From: an uncultured Desulfovibrio sp.
GTDB taxonomy: Bacteria > Desulfobacterota > Desulfovibrionia > Desulfovibrionales > Desulfovibrionaceae
Direction: 5' to 3'
DNA: 64,000 bases
NCBI GenBank assembly: GCA_900547595.1
Contig: URHE01000002.1
Coordinates: 1 to 64,000 of the forward strand
Shown: positions 20,535 through 29,815 of the stretch, piece by piece
Position numbering within the stretch: the first letter of the stretch is position 1
Layout of the letters: each line of letters opens with the position of its first letter
The notes under the pieces: generated by a model
The model's database searches: none
What the model was told of the DNA's origin: nothing
What the model saw: only the letters and a program-made list of their open reading frames with translations
Program-made: the position numbers and the translations under genes

Positions 20535-22190
20535 ATGCTGGAAACTACGGTTGTCGTCATTGGCGGCGGCGCTACCGGCATGGGCACGCTGCGCGACCTG
20601 AGCATGCGCGGCGTCCCCGCCATTCTGCTGGAACAGGGCGGCCTGGCCCATGGCACCAGTTCCCGCTTTCACGGCCTTCTCCACAGCGGCGCCCGCTATG
20701 CCGTCAATGACCCGGAATCGGCCCGCGAGTGCATCGAGGAAAACATGATCCTCCGGCGCGTGGGGAAACAGTGCGTGGAGGTGACGGAGGGCCTTTTTGT
20801 CCTCACTCCCAAGGATGACCCCACATTTGTGGACCCGTGGATCAAGGGCTGCGCCGAGGCCGGCATCAAGGCGGAGGAAATCAGCCCCGCCGAAGCCCGG
20901 CGTCTGGAACCCAATCTGACGCCTGATGCCCAACGCGTTTTCCGCGTGCCCGATTCCTGTGTGGACGGCTTCCGTCTGGTCCTCCACAATCGCATGTCCG
21001 CCGAACGTTATGGCGGACGCGCCCTCACCTATCATGAAGTCATCGCCATCCGGCAGCAGAACGGCACGGTTTGCGGCGTCACGGCGCGCAATCTCATGAC
21101 CGGCGAAACCGTGGACATCGCCTGCCGGATGGTGGTCAATGCCGCGGGCTCATGGTCCGGCGAAGTGGCGGCTCTGGCCGGACTTGAAGCGGCCATCACG
21201 CCGGATCGCGGCACGCTTGTGGTCTTCAATCACCGCTTCACCTCGCGCGTGGTCAATCGTCTCCATGCAAGTTCCGATGGCGACATCTTCGTGCCGCACG
21301 GCTCTGTGACCATTCTCGGCACCACGTCCATGCCCACGGACCGCCCCGACGACACCACACCGACCTACCCCGAAGTGACGCGGCTGCTTGAGCTTGGCGA
21401 ACCGCTCTTTCCGCATGTGCGCGATTACCGCATCCTGCGCGCCTTCGCGGGGACGCGCCCGCTGTACACGCCCGGAGGCGCTTCCGGACGCAAGGCGAGC
21501 CGCAATTTCCACGTCGTGGATCATGCGGCGGACGGGCTTGACGGCATGGTCTCCGTTTTCGGCGGCAAGCTCACCACCTACCGCCTCATGGCGGAACGCG
21601 TCAGCGACGAGGTCTGCCGCCGCCTCTCTGTTTCCACCCCCTGCCGGACGGCTGAAGAACCCATGGTGGGCACGGTCGATCCCGCCCTGCTGGAACGCGC
21701 GGCCAGGCTTTTCCCTGTGCGCGCCCTCAACCTCATGGCCGACAGGCTCGGGGACGACCTCCCGGCGACCCTTCAGCAGGCGGAAGTGGCGGCGCTGGCG
21801 GCCCGTGCCTCCAAAGACACGCATATCACCGATTTCGGCGGCGGCAATCCCCTGCTCTGTGAATGCGAAATGGTCTCTCTGGCCGAAGTGGAGTGCGTGG
21901 CGCGTGATCCCGCCACCCATTCCCTTACGGACATACGCCTGCGCACACGCCTGGGCATGGGCACCTGTCAGGGCACCTTCTGTTCCCTGCGCTCCGTCGC
22001 CTCGCTTGTGGAGCACGGCATTCGGCTTGAATTCGCGCCGGTGGACAGCCTGTGCCGCTTCCTCCAGGAACGCTGGAAAGGGCTCAGGCCCGCCATGTGG
22101 GGGCAACAGGCCCGCGAAATGGAGTTCAGCCGCGCCGTGTACGCCGGAATCCTCAATCTTGACGGAGCCATGCATGAGCAGAACAACTGA
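20535..22190 (+). CDS. glpA: Anaerobic glycerol-3-phosphate dehydrogenase subunit A
   Basis: A 551-residue FAD enzyme that oxidises glycerol-3-phosphate to dihydroxyacetone phosphate. The FAD-binding loop is VVIGGGATGMGTLRDLSMRG at the N-terminus, with the substrate-domain motifs SRFHGLLHSGARYA and FGGKLTTYRLMAE. A C-terminal BFD-like domain with cysteines CECE and GTCQGTFC (about residues 440-485) probably holds a [2Fe-2S] cluster. AGGAGG precedes the start. It overlaps glpB by 17 bases and forms the operon glpABC, in which A and B are catalytic or flavin subunits and C the membrane-linked electron carrier. Confidence 0.96.
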   Translation: MLETTVVVIGGGATGMGTLRDLSMRGVPAILLEQGGLAHGTSSRFHGLLHSGARYAVNDPESARECIEENMILRRVGKQCVEVTEGLFVLTPKDDPTFVDPWIKGCAEAGIKAEEISPAEARRLEPNLTPDAQRVFRVPDSCVDGFRLVLHNRMSAERYGGRALTYHEVIAIRQQNGTVCGVTARNLMTGETVDIACRMVVNAAGSWSGEVAALAGLEAAITPDRGTLVVFNHRFTSRVVNRLHASSDGDIFVPHGSVTILGTTSMPTDRPDDTTPTYPEVTRLLELGEPLFPHVRDYRILRAFAGTRPLYTPGGASGRKASRNFHVVDHAADGLDGMVSVFGGKLTTYRLMAERVSDEVCRRLSVSTPCRTAEEPMVGTVDPALLERAARLFPVRALNLMADRLGDDLPATLQQAEVAALAARASKDTHITDFGGGNPLLCECEMVSLAEVECVARDPATHSLTDIRLRTRLGMGTCQGTFCSLRSVASLVEHGIRLEFAPVDSLCRFLQERWKGLRPAMWGQQAREMEFSRAVYAGILNLDGAMHEQNN

Positions 22191-23490
22191 CGTTATCGTG
22201 GTGGGCTCCGGTCTGGCTGGCCTCATGGCCGCGCTGGCCGCCGCCCGCCAGGGACGCGAAGTGCGCGTCATCAGCGAGGGAATGGGCTGTCTGGCCATCG
22301 GAAGCGGTTATGTGGACATTCTCGGCTATGCGCCGGACGGCACATGCGTGGAGGACCCATGGACGGCCATGGCGACGCTGCCCGCCACGCATCCCTACTC
22401 CCTGCTCGGCGCCGACAGGGTCCGTTCCGCACTGGACGCGCTGGTGGAAACGGCGGGCCGCCACGGGCTTGGACTGCATGCCGCGGAGCACGGCGGGAGC
22501 CCGCGCAACACGCGGGTCCCTACCATCATGGGCACCCTCAGGCCCACCTATCTTGTGCCGGACACTGTCGATCCGGTGGCTCTCGCCAAGGCGCGGCACA
22601 TTCTGGTGGCAAGCGTTCGCGGCTTCCGCGATTGCCGCCCCGCGCTCGTCATTGACCAGTTGCGCCGTTACCCCGACTGGGCGGACAAGGAGTTCACCCC
22701 CTGTATCATTCCGGCTCCGTTCGATGACGCGCACCGCGCCCTGAACGCCCTGGACCTCGCCAGGGCTGCGGAACGCCCCGGCGGCCGCGACTGGCTGGCA
22801 GACGCCCTCAAGGAGCGGGCCGCAGGCTGCGACCTTGTCCTGCTGCCGCCCATTTGCGGCTGCCATGCGGCAAGCGGCCTGGCGGCAGACCTCAGCGGGA
22901 CGCTGGGCTGCCCGGTGGTCGAGATGCCAGCCATTCCGCCAGGGGTCGGCGGGCTGCGCCTGCGGGACGCGCTTCTGCGGGAACTTGCCTCGCTCGGTGT
23001 CGAGATGGTGGAAAATGCCGACGTCATTGACGCCAGGGTGGCGGAAGGCCGTTGTCTTGCCCTCACCATCGCCAGCACGGGGCGAAGCTATACCACCAGG
23101 GCCACGGCCTATGTGCTCGCGACGGGCGGCATCCTCGCCGGCGGCATCACGCTTGCGCCCGGCAGTGCCCACGAGCGGGTATTCAAGCTGGAGATTCCGC
23201 TTCCCGAGGATGTGGGCGCCTGGACAGAACCGGCGATTTTCGGCAATCACGCTGTCGCAAGCCTTGGCGTGCGCGTGGATGCCAGCCTGCGTCCGCTGGA
23301 TGGCAACGGCGCGCTGGCGCTGGAAAATGTCTTCTTTGCCGGCCGCACGCTCGGCGGCCATGATCCCGCCGTGGAGAAAAGCGGCTACGGCGTGGCGCTG
23401 GCGACGGGCTGGCATGCCGGTCTCGCTGCCGCGGAACTTGCGGGCGCGTCCCATTGCGCCGGGGAAGCAGCCACTGGAGGGAAGCAATGA
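22174..23490 (+). CDS. glpB: Anaerobic glycerol-3-phosphate dehydrogenase subunit B
   Basis: A 438-residue flavoprotein that passes electrons from GlpA. The N-terminal dinucleotide loop is DVIVVGSGLAGLMAALAAAR, followed by the GMGCLAIGSGYVDILGY segment typical of GlpB. The C-terminal FFAGRTLGGHDPAVEKSGYGV contacts the flavin. Its ATG lies inside the end of glpA, in another frame, and its stop overlaps the glpC start, indicating translational coupling along the operon. Confidence 0.95.
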   Translation: MSRTTDVIVVGSGLAGLMAALAAARQGREVRVISEGMGCLAIGSGYVDILGYAPDGTCVEDPWTAMATLPATHPYSLLGADRVRSALDALVETAGRHGLGLHAAEHGGSPRNTRVPTIMGTLRPTYLVPDTVDPVALAKARHILVASVRGFRDCRPALVIDQLRRYPDWADKEFTPCIIPAPFDDAHRALNALDLARAAERPGGRDWLADALKERAAGCDLVLLPPICGCHAASGLAADLSGTLGCPVVEMPAIPPGVGGLRLRDALLRELASLGVEMVENADVIDARVAEGRCLALTIASTGRSYTTRATAYVLATGGILAGGITLAPGSAHERVFKLEIPLPEDVGAWTEPAIFGNHAVASLGVRVDASLRPLDGNGALALENVFFAGRTLGGHDPAVEKSGYGVALATGWHAGLAAAELAGASHCAGEAATGGKQ

Positions 23491-24713
23491 GCGTTCGCAT
23501 CAGTCCCGACAAGTGCATCGCCTGCACCACCTGCGTGGTGCATTGCCCGGTGGCCCGGGTCACGCCCAAATTCCTCGGGCCGCGCATGATTGGCCCCGCG
23601 TATGAGCGTTTCCGCCTGCTCGGCCTTGCGGAAGACGAATCCCTGACCTATTGCGCCAACTGCAAGAATTGCGACATCACCTGCCCGCAGGGAGTGCCCG
23701 TCTCCAGCATCAACATGCTCGCCCGCGCGGAACACTGCCGGAAACACGGCGCCGGCCTCCGTGACTGGGTGCTCGCCCATGGCGAACTTCAGGCCAAACT
23801 GCTCCAGCTCATCCCCGCGGGTCTCAAAAACTTCGGCATGCTCAATCCGTTGACGCGAAAAGCGCTTGACATGCTCGGCATCGACCGGCGCGCCCCGCTG
23901 CCGCCGTTCGCGCCCAAAACGTTCCGCCAACTGGCGCGCAAGCTCGAACAGCCCTCCCTGCCCCGCAAGGTGGTCTTTTTCCCCGGGTGCTATGTTGATG
24001 TCTATGATCCGCAAACCGGTCTCGACATGGTATGGGCCTTCAACCGGGCGGGCTATGAAGTCATCACGCCGGAAAAGTTCGGCTGCTGCGGCTTGCCCAT
24101 GATCGCCAACGGCTTCTGGAAGGACAGCCGGCGCCAGGCCAAACGCAATCTGGCCGAACTGGCGCACTGGCGCGAACAGGGCATCCCCGTGGTCACGGGC
24201 TGCCCGAGCTGCGCCCTGATGTTCCGCGCGGACCTGCCCGAATTTTTCCCCGATCTGGTGGAGAAATACGGCATGGGTGTGCTGGAGGACGCGCAGGATT
24301 TCCTTCTCGGATGTGTGGAACGGGACGAGTTCCCCCTGGATGCGGCGCCTGCCGCGGCCAGGGACCTGCGCATCATCTATCACGCCCCATGCCACCTGCG
24401 CGCGCAGGGCAACGGCCTGCCCGGCCTGCGTCTGCTCCGGCATCTCAAGAACGTGACCGCCCTCAATGCCGATGCCGGCTGTTGCGGCATTTCCGGCAGT
24501 TATGGCTTCAAGAAAGAAAAATACGACATCGCCCAGGAAGTCGGCGCAGAGCTTTTCCGCACAGTGCGCGAAAGCGGCGCGGCCTTTGCCGCCAGCGAAT
24601 GCGGCACATGCCGTGTCCAGATACGGCATGGCAGCGGCAAAACCGCCCTGCATCCGGTAAGCCTCCTGCGCATGTGCCTTGAAGGCCGGCAGTCTCCCGA
24701 GTCTCAGGGCTGA
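23487..24713 (+). CDS. glpC: Anaerobic glycerol-3-phosphate dehydrogenase subunit C
   Basis: A 408-residue iron-sulfur protein that links GlpAB to the quinone pool. Two [4Fe-4S] motifs lie at the N-terminus, CIACTTCVVHCP and CANCKNCDITCP. Two CCG domains follow (FFPGCYVDVY with CCGLPM; HAPCHLR with CCGISGSYG), as in heterodisulfide-reductase-type subunits. The ATGA overlap with glpB and the GGAGG site support the start. A strong 17-bp hairpin follows 27 bases after the stop. Confidence 0.95.
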   Translation: MSVRISPDKCIACTTCVVHCPVARVTPKFLGPRMIGPAYERFRLLGLAEDESLTYCANCKNCDITCPQGVPVSSINMLARAEHCRKHGAGLRDWVLAHGELQAKLLQLIPAGLKNFGMLNPLTRKALDMLGIDRRAPLPPFAPKTFRQLARKLEQPSLPRKVVFFPGCYVDVYDPQTGLDMVWAFNRAGYEVITPEKFGCCGLPMIANGFWKDSRRQAKRNLAELAHWREQGIPVVTGCPSCALMFRADLPEFFPDLVEKYGMGVLEDAQDFLLGCVERDEFPLDAAPAAARDLRIIYHAPCHLRAQGNGLPGLRLLRHLKNVTALNADAGCCGISGSYGFKKEKYDIAQEVGAELFRTVRESGAAFAASECGTCRVQIRHGSGKTALHPVSLLRMCLEGRQSPESQG

Positions 24714-24740
24714 CGCCGCCACGGCGCGGCATTCCCGTTT

Positions 24741-24780
24741 CACAGCCCGGCGCACTCCCCAGAGAGTGCGCCGGGCTGTG
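24741..24780. terminator. Perfect 17-bp hairpin between convergent genes
   Basis: CACAGCCCGGCGCACTC (24741-24757) pairs perfectly with 24764-24780 around a 6-base loop. It lies between the ends of glpC and the convergent DUF1848 gene and probably serves both. Neither side has a clear T-run. Confidence 0.7.
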
Positions 24781-24794
24781 CGGTGCGGTGGGAT

Positions 24795-25802
24795 TCAAAG
24801 ATAGTCACGGCTGTCGTTTACGGCATTGATCCTGTTTATCACCTCTTGTTTTGAACGATTGGCATAGCAATACGCGCAAAGATGCATGCAGGTGTTGTAG
24901 CTGCCAATGTCCTTGCTGGGCACGCAACCGCAGCAGGCGCGCTGCCCTGCGTCCTTGAGGGCGCCACCGCCGGAAGCAGCGGCAAACGGAAGAAGGCGCC
25001 CCTGTTCCCGGCGCAAGGGCCGTGCACACATATTTCGCATTTCAGGACTTGCGGGACAAAGTCGCAGAAGCAGTTCCGGATCAACGCATTTATTATGCGC
25101 GATTCCAAGCGAAGATGCATCCAGTTCCTCCGCGCATGTGGCGAGCGCCAACGGCGAAACGAGGCCCGTATTCATCCGCGCGATCCCTTCAGCCAGCCGC
25201 CGGGCTTCCCGCGCATCGGGCGGCCGCAGAAGCGGGTCAAGTTTTTTGAGCGCATTCTCTGTTTTTTTATACATGTCCAAAAAGCTGAATACGAGCTTTT
25301 CCGTATATGGAGCAAGCCGCTCCGCAAGACGGTGTATGCGCTCCAGAACGCTTTCAACGGTCAGCGTATTTCCCATGATGACAGGGTCAAAACGCCAGAT
25401 GACACGGTGCCTGCCGATGCGTTCGGATAATTTCTGGAAAGTGGCGATGCGTTGCGCCAGTGGGGGAAGGCGGGGTTCCAGACCTTCCCGTTCATAGTCA
25501 TTGAGGGTGTAGTGAAAATAATACTGATAGCCGTGTTCTTCGATTTCAGAAAGACAGGGCATGAATGCCTGCGGATTTTTGCTCCAAAAAACAAATGCCT
25601 GACACTTTTCAAAGGACACATAACGCTGCTGATAAGCGTTGAATGCACTTTTCCACAGGCAATAGCCCGCCCGCAGACGGCGCATGAACCATTTTGCGTG
25701 AAAGGCCGGAATGTCCGTTGCCCGGCTTGCCGAAATGACAAGCGGAGCAATGGCGGATTTGGGGCCTTGCGGCGTAGAGATCGTGAGTTCAGACCATTTC
25801 AT
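24795..25802 (-). CDS. DUF1848 family protein with C-terminal CX3CX2C motif
   Basis: A 335-residue protein of the DUF1848 family, whose function is not established. The conserved N-terminus (LVISASRATDIPAFHAKWFM), the FWSKNP motif and HYTLNDYE are present. The C-terminus carries a CCGC pair and CMHLCAYCYANR, a CX3CX2C arrangement like that of radical SAM iron-sulfur sites but placed at the opposite end of the protein. A distant relation to radical SAM or spore-photolyase-like enzymes is possible. It is a single gene, convergent with glpC, at the edge of the accessory island. Confidence 0.8.
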   Translation of the reverse strand: MKWSELTISTPQGPKSAIAPLVISASRATDIPAFHAKWFMRRLRAGYCLWKSAFNAYQQRYVSFEKCQAFVFWSKNPQAFMPCLSEIEEHGYQYYFHYTLNDYEREGLEPRLPPLAQRIATFQKLSERIGRHRVIWRFDPVIMGNTLTVESVLERIHRLAERLAPYTEKLVFSFLDMYKKTENALKKLDPLLRPPDAREARRLAEGIARMNTGLVSPLALATCAEELDASSLGIAHNKCVDPELLLRLCPASPEMRNMCARPLRREQGRLLPFAAASGGGALKDAGQRACCGCVPSKDIGSYNTCMHLCAYCYANRSKQEVINRINAVNDSRDYL

Positions 25803-26122
25803 TGTTTTTCATGACCGGAAAAGGGAGATGCCGGGCGGGCTCTCCTCCCGGCAGACGCGTTCAGTGCGCCCGTGATTCAGCACACGCCCTTCACGGCGTT
25901 TTCCACCGCACGTCGGGGAAGCCGCATGCCGCCTGAGGTTGACCGCCATTTGCAAAACGTGGCAACGGAAATACTGTTCTGGCGGGGCGCATCCGCCACC
26001 CTCCCCGGCCTGACGCGGTATCCCGATGGCCTGACCCTCTGAATCGGTTCCGTTCCCTCCCTGTGCTCCTATGACAGGAAGGCCCGCTTTTCAATGGCTC
26101 ATTTTTTTGGGGGGAGGGGCAA
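25803..26122. other. Intergenic region at the left border of the glycan island
   Basis: I see no supported gene. Open frames here on the minus strand are continuations in other frames of the following gene and lack ribosome sites. A run GGGGGGAGGGG lies just past the SGNH gene stop. Promoter signals for the DUF1848 gene are not clear. Confidence 0.4.
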
Positions 26123-27775
26123 TCATCCAGCCAACGGGGCGCGCCTGGGATATGGCATATAAAATTGGGAAATGATTTCAAAGGAGGTTGCGGGAACCAT
26201 GGATTTAATAGCGGCCAGATCATTGGCACGCATGAGCCCGCGTATTCTTGAGGCGCTGAAAGGCTTGCCATCCGCGCCTTTTTTTCTTTCCATCTCGATC
26301 ACTTTTATGCCTGCCTCCGGCAAAAGCCGTTTCAGCAGTTCATTATTGCGGGCTGTGACCCTGCATTTTGGCTCCGTTCCCAGGAATCGAAATCGTATCT
26401 TGAAAAGTGGCGCGATGGTGTCCCTGAAAAAATAGGTGTCCAGGGTTCCGTCGCCGGAGTTATTGCTGGTATCCTTTTTGTTGAAGTATTCGGGAAACGT
26501 CAGCGCGGAAGCCATCAAAAGACCGCTGGGGAGGATCTTTATCCGCGCTTCCCCGCGAAAATGGTTCTGAACCATCGCAAATCTGTGCTCAAAGGAAAAG
26601 ATCGATGTATCCTCGCTGACTATAAACAGATAAAGGTAATCTGCAATTTTAAGAGCTTCTTCCACAAGATAGACATGGCCGTTGGAAAATGGATTGCAGT
26701 TCATTATTATGGCTCCAATCCGATCTTCGGGGCGTGCCGGGAACATGGAATATTCCCTATACACCTGCAAGGCATTTTCGATATTTGTCTTTTCCTGCTC
26801 CAGATAAAGAGCGCAGCAATTTTTCCGGAATTCCTCCAGTCCGCAATCAACGAGCCTTCTCTCATCGTCCCTCAAACTCGCCATTTCCCGGGGAGCATTG
26901 GCACTTCCGGCCAGGGCGGCGGAGACTGTCCTGTAAATGAATGCGGCAATAGCCTCATTGGCCGCCGGGCCTGTATGATTGTAATCCCAAAATGATGATA
27001 CACCTTGCGGCACACACTCAAGCGCCTGCTGGGCATCAATAAAAGGAACAGGCTGTTTTTTTGCGTAGTTAAAAGAGGGACAGATATAAAAATATTTTTT
27101 ATTGACTCTCAGATTATGCTGGAAAAATTTTTCCAGATCAGTGGGATTTTTCAGCCTGCGAATGTCTGGAAATTTGAAAACGAGCAATGCAATATTCCTT
27201 TTTGCGGCCTCATCCACGATGGATTTCAGAATCCTGTAATAATTTGCGCGTGTTGAAGATTTTTTCAGGGGATAATGGTTCGCATACAATGTGAGAAACA
27301 GCACGATCACGTCCTGTTGCCCAAAATCCATCAGCCGGATATCTGACAGAATGTTCATAAGGGTATTGCTTATGATGCCAAAATTGATGACCCTGGCGGG
27401 ATTTCCGGAACAGTTGAAAATGTCTTGCAATTTGCTGGGCAACGTATCCCTGTCTTCAACTCCGAGTCCAAACATCCTGGAATCGCCAAACATGAAAATG
27501 CGCGGAATGTCTTTGCCAAAATCTGCCGCAGGGGCGATACTTACCCGACGCCTGCCAGAGATATTGACCAGACGCCCGGTCTGATCCATGCTGGCATAGC
27601 CATGCGCTGTATATAAATTTCTTGGCGCCTTGAATACATGGCTGATGTATTCTTCCAATTCTTCATCTGCCACATGCGGATAAACTGAAGCCAATGATTT
27701 CCAGTTTTCTTCCCGCCACTGTTCATGGGAAATCTTCCGAGCCCGGTTCACCTCCCCCATTTTATTTTTCGACAT
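26123..27775 (-). CDS. SGNH hydrolase fused to a citrate-lyase-ligase (CitC)-type nucleotidyltransferase
   Basis: A 550-residue two-domain protein. Residues about 90-300 look like an SGNH/GDSL-type hydrolase: FMFGDSRMFGLG carries the nucleophile serine S99 in GDSR, and YNHTGPAANEAIAAFI near 280 resembles the end block. Residues about 345-545 match the C-terminal domain of [citrate (pro-3S)-lyase] ligase closely: IIMNCNPFSNGHVYLVEEAL, FLGTEPKCRVTARNNE, FSASRIRGLMRANDLAAI. CitC activates acetate with ATP and acetylates the thiol of an acyl carrier protein. No citrate lyase genes are present, but an acyl carrier protein is encoded 11 kb upstream in the same island. GGAGG precedes the start. The role is inferred to be acyl activation or transfer in glycan decoration. 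Confidence 0.8.
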   Translation of the reverse strand: MSKNKMGEVNRARKISHEQWREENWKSLASVYPHVADEELEEYISHVFKAPRNLYTAHGYASMDQTGRLVNISGRRRVSIAPAADFGKDIPRIFMFGDSRMFGLGVEDRDTLPSKLQDIFNCSGNPARVINFGIISNTLMNILSDIRLMDFGQQDVIVLFLTLYANHYPLKKSSTRANYYRILKSIVDEAAKRNIALLVFKFPDIRRLKNPTDLEKFFQHNLRVNKKYFYICPSFNYAKKQPVPFIDAQQALECVPQGVSSFWDYNHTGPAANEAIAAFIYRTVSAALAGSANAPREMASLRDDERRLVDCGLEEFRKNCCALYLEQEKTNIENALQVYREYSMFPARPEDRIGAIIMNCNPFSNGHVYLVEEALKIADYLYLFIVSEDTSIFSFEHRFAMVQNHFRGEARIKILPSGLLMASALTFPEYFNKKDTSNNSGDGTLDTYFFRDTIAPLFKIRFRFLGTEPKCRVTARNNELLKRLLPEAGIKVIEMERKKGADGKPFSASRIRGLMRANDLAAIKSMVPATSFEIISQFYMPYPRRAPLAG

Positions 27776-27827
27776 CATTCCTCCGTATGCCGTATATGCC
27801 ATAATGCCGCCGCATGCAGTGACCGGC

Positions 27828-29813
27828 TCACCTGGCTACACTGTTCCCCATGGAATTGCATTGGATTAGTTCCAGAGACTTCAAAAAATACCTGCAAAAT
27901 TCGGGATATTTTTTCTCGGCGATGTCCAGCAGCCGGTTGCCGTTTTCCCGCAGGGCCAGTTCAAGAAAATTGGCAAGAACCCCATTGGCAAGCTGCGCCA
28001 GCTTGTCAAAATATTTGCCTTGGAAATGTTCATTGACTGCCTTGTATGTTTCAAGCTCTTCCATGCCCCGCTCCTGTCTGTGCTTTACCGTGGAGATGAA
28101 GGCATGCGCGTAATGCGCCTTGTCGTGTCTCCTGTAGACGGCCATGATGTCCGGCAGAAATCCTATGCGCCCCTTCTCCGCATGCAAAAGATGCCAGTAC
28201 CAGTCAGAGGGGCAAATATCGGCTCTGAACCACTTGGGCAGACCCTGTTCAAATCTCCAGCGATAAACCACGGAATTAGTCTGGACAAAATTTCGGGAGA
28301 TAATATCCTCAATGGAATACTTGCCATCCTTTGCGCAAGGAAGTTGTTTCAGTTCCGGATAGGAAAAATCTTTCATTTTTTCGTTTTCAAAATGCACATG
28401 GACAGGATGCGCACATATTGAACAATCAGGATTTTTCTCAAGATACTCATATTGTTTTTGCAACTTTGCACTATCCGTAAAATAATCGTCGCCATCGCAC
28501 AGGGCCGCGTATTTGCTCCGGCACGACCTGAAAAGCGCGCGTATGTTGGCATGCCCCTCCCGGCTTTCCAGAAGCACAGGCCGCAGGTGTGAATACTTCT
28601 TTGCTTTCGCGGCAATGAGTTCTCTGGTTCCGTCATTCGAGCAGTCATCAACGATCACATGCTCAAGGCTGAATGAATGTTTTTGCGCGGCCACGCTTTC
28701 AATACATTCCTCAAGATATTTTTCATGATTATAGGTCATTGTCAGCACGGCCATATCCGGCGGCGGGGAAATCCGCGTTCCGGACTGGGCCATGATGTTT
28801 TCCGCAGCCCCGCGCCAGTCCTCCGGCAGCAGAAAAATGTTGTCTCTTATGTACGCCGTGGTTTTGGGCGCGAGGACCCCCAAGTGCCTGAAAGGCGCGA
28901 CCGCATCAGGTTTTTCCAAAAAAACAAAAGGTTTCCATTCCTGCCTGACGCCGGCCATGCCCATTGCCTTTTCCCAGTCCTGCCGGTGAAACGCCGTAAT
29001 CTCGTTTGCCACCTCCCGTGAGCAAAATATTTGTCCAGTGCCGGGGGAGGATTCAAACGCCTGGAGCTCGGATGCCAGTTCCTCCACCGAAGGTTTGCCC
29101 CAGGCATTATTGATGGAGCTGAAGAGCCGTTTGATCCTTGCGGAGCGCCAGGGTTCAATTTCAGCGCATATGCCGTGGGCTGCTTCAGCCGCGGTCGATT
29201 CGGAAACGCCGGCAAAAGCCATCAATTGCGCCGCCTGTGTTGCGGGCTCATGACAACCGGATACGCCAGGCTGGATTTGCGGCATGGTGACAAGGAGGTT
29301 TTCCGGCCCGGCGATTCGCAGAGCCCTTTTCAGGACCGCTGCATAGGAGTCAAGGTCGCGCATCGTTTCAAGAACGGATGCATCGCGCGGATATGGCCAC
29401 GCCCTCAGGAATTCCTCAAGGGCAAAATCAAGCCGCCCCAGCGAGATAAAATATTTTTTTTTGAAATCGCCAAATCCCGGCAGTGTTGAAAAGGTGGAAT
29501 GCAATACCAGGAAACTTTTTGTGAGCTCTTTGGGCCTGTATGAGATGAGGATATTTTTGCCGGAATCCAGGGCTTCCTTCCAGGAGGCAAAGACTTTTTG
29601 AACATGCGCGGGATAGACGCCATTGGCGGGGCGCCCGTGAATAAGATGATTGCAAAGGGCCTGGTGGTTTTGCGCATATGCCAGTGTTTCAAACGCGGTG
29701 TGCGAATAGACCAGATTTTGTTCAGCCAGCCATTCTCTGCGCCTGAAGGCAAACCGCTGCAGACAGTCCGCCCCTGTTCCCCAGGTATGGAGATGAAAAA
29801 AAATCGCGCTCAT
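27828..29813 (-). CDS. Two-domain protein: unknown N-terminal domain plus family 2 glycosyltransferase
   Basis: A 661-residue protein. From about residue 355 it is a GT2 glycosyltransferase: AVLTMTYNHEKYLEECIESV, then VDDCSNDGT for nucleotide binding and the metal-binding LCDGDDYF. It transfers a sugar from a nucleotide-sugar donor, presumably at the inner membrane face. Residues 1-340 are not clearly assigned. The beginning FFHLHTWGTGADCLQRFAF resembles the HxGxxKTGTTxLQ start of bacterial sulfotransferases, but with the lysine and threonine replaced, so activity is doubtful. GAGGTG precedes the start; a 49-residue gene ends two bases before it. A gap of 52 bases separates it from the SGNH-CitC gene. 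Confidence 0.75.
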   Translation of the reverse strand: MSAIFFHLHTWGTGADCLQRFAFRRREWLAEQNLVYSHTAFETLAYAQNHQALCNHLIHGRPANGVYPAHVQKVFASWKEALDSGKNILISYRPKELTKSFLVLHSTFSTLPGFGDFKKKYFISLGRLDFALEEFLRAWPYPRDASVLETMRDLDSYAAVLKRALRIAGPENLLVTMPQIQPGVSGCHEPATQAAQLMAFAGVSESTAAEAAHGICAEIEPWRSARIKRLFSSINNAWGKPSVEELASELQAFESSPGTGQIFCSREVANEITAFHRQDWEKAMGMAGVRQEWKPFVFLEKPDAVAPFRHLGVLAPKTTAYIRDNIFLLPEDWRGAAENIMAQSGTRISPPPDMAVLTMTYNHEKYLEECIESVAAQKHSFSLEHVIVDDCSNDGTRELIAAKAKKYSHLRPVLLESREGHANIRALFRSCRSKYAALCDGDDYFTDSAKLQKQYEYLEKNPDCSICAHPVHVHFENEKMKDFSYPELKQLPCAKDGKYSIEDIISRNFVQTNSVVYRWRFEQGLPKWFRADICPSDWYWHLLHAEKGRIGFLPDIMAVYRRHDKAHYAHAFISTVKHRQERGMEELETYKAVNEHFQGKYFDKLAQLANGVLANFLELALRENGNRLLDIAEKKYPEFCRYFLKSLELIQCNSMGNSVAR

Positions 29814-29815
29814 CT

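Noticed and set aside
26123..27775. Citrate lyase operon
   Set aside because: Only the CitC-like domain is present, fused to another domain; no citD, citE, citF or citX genes are near.
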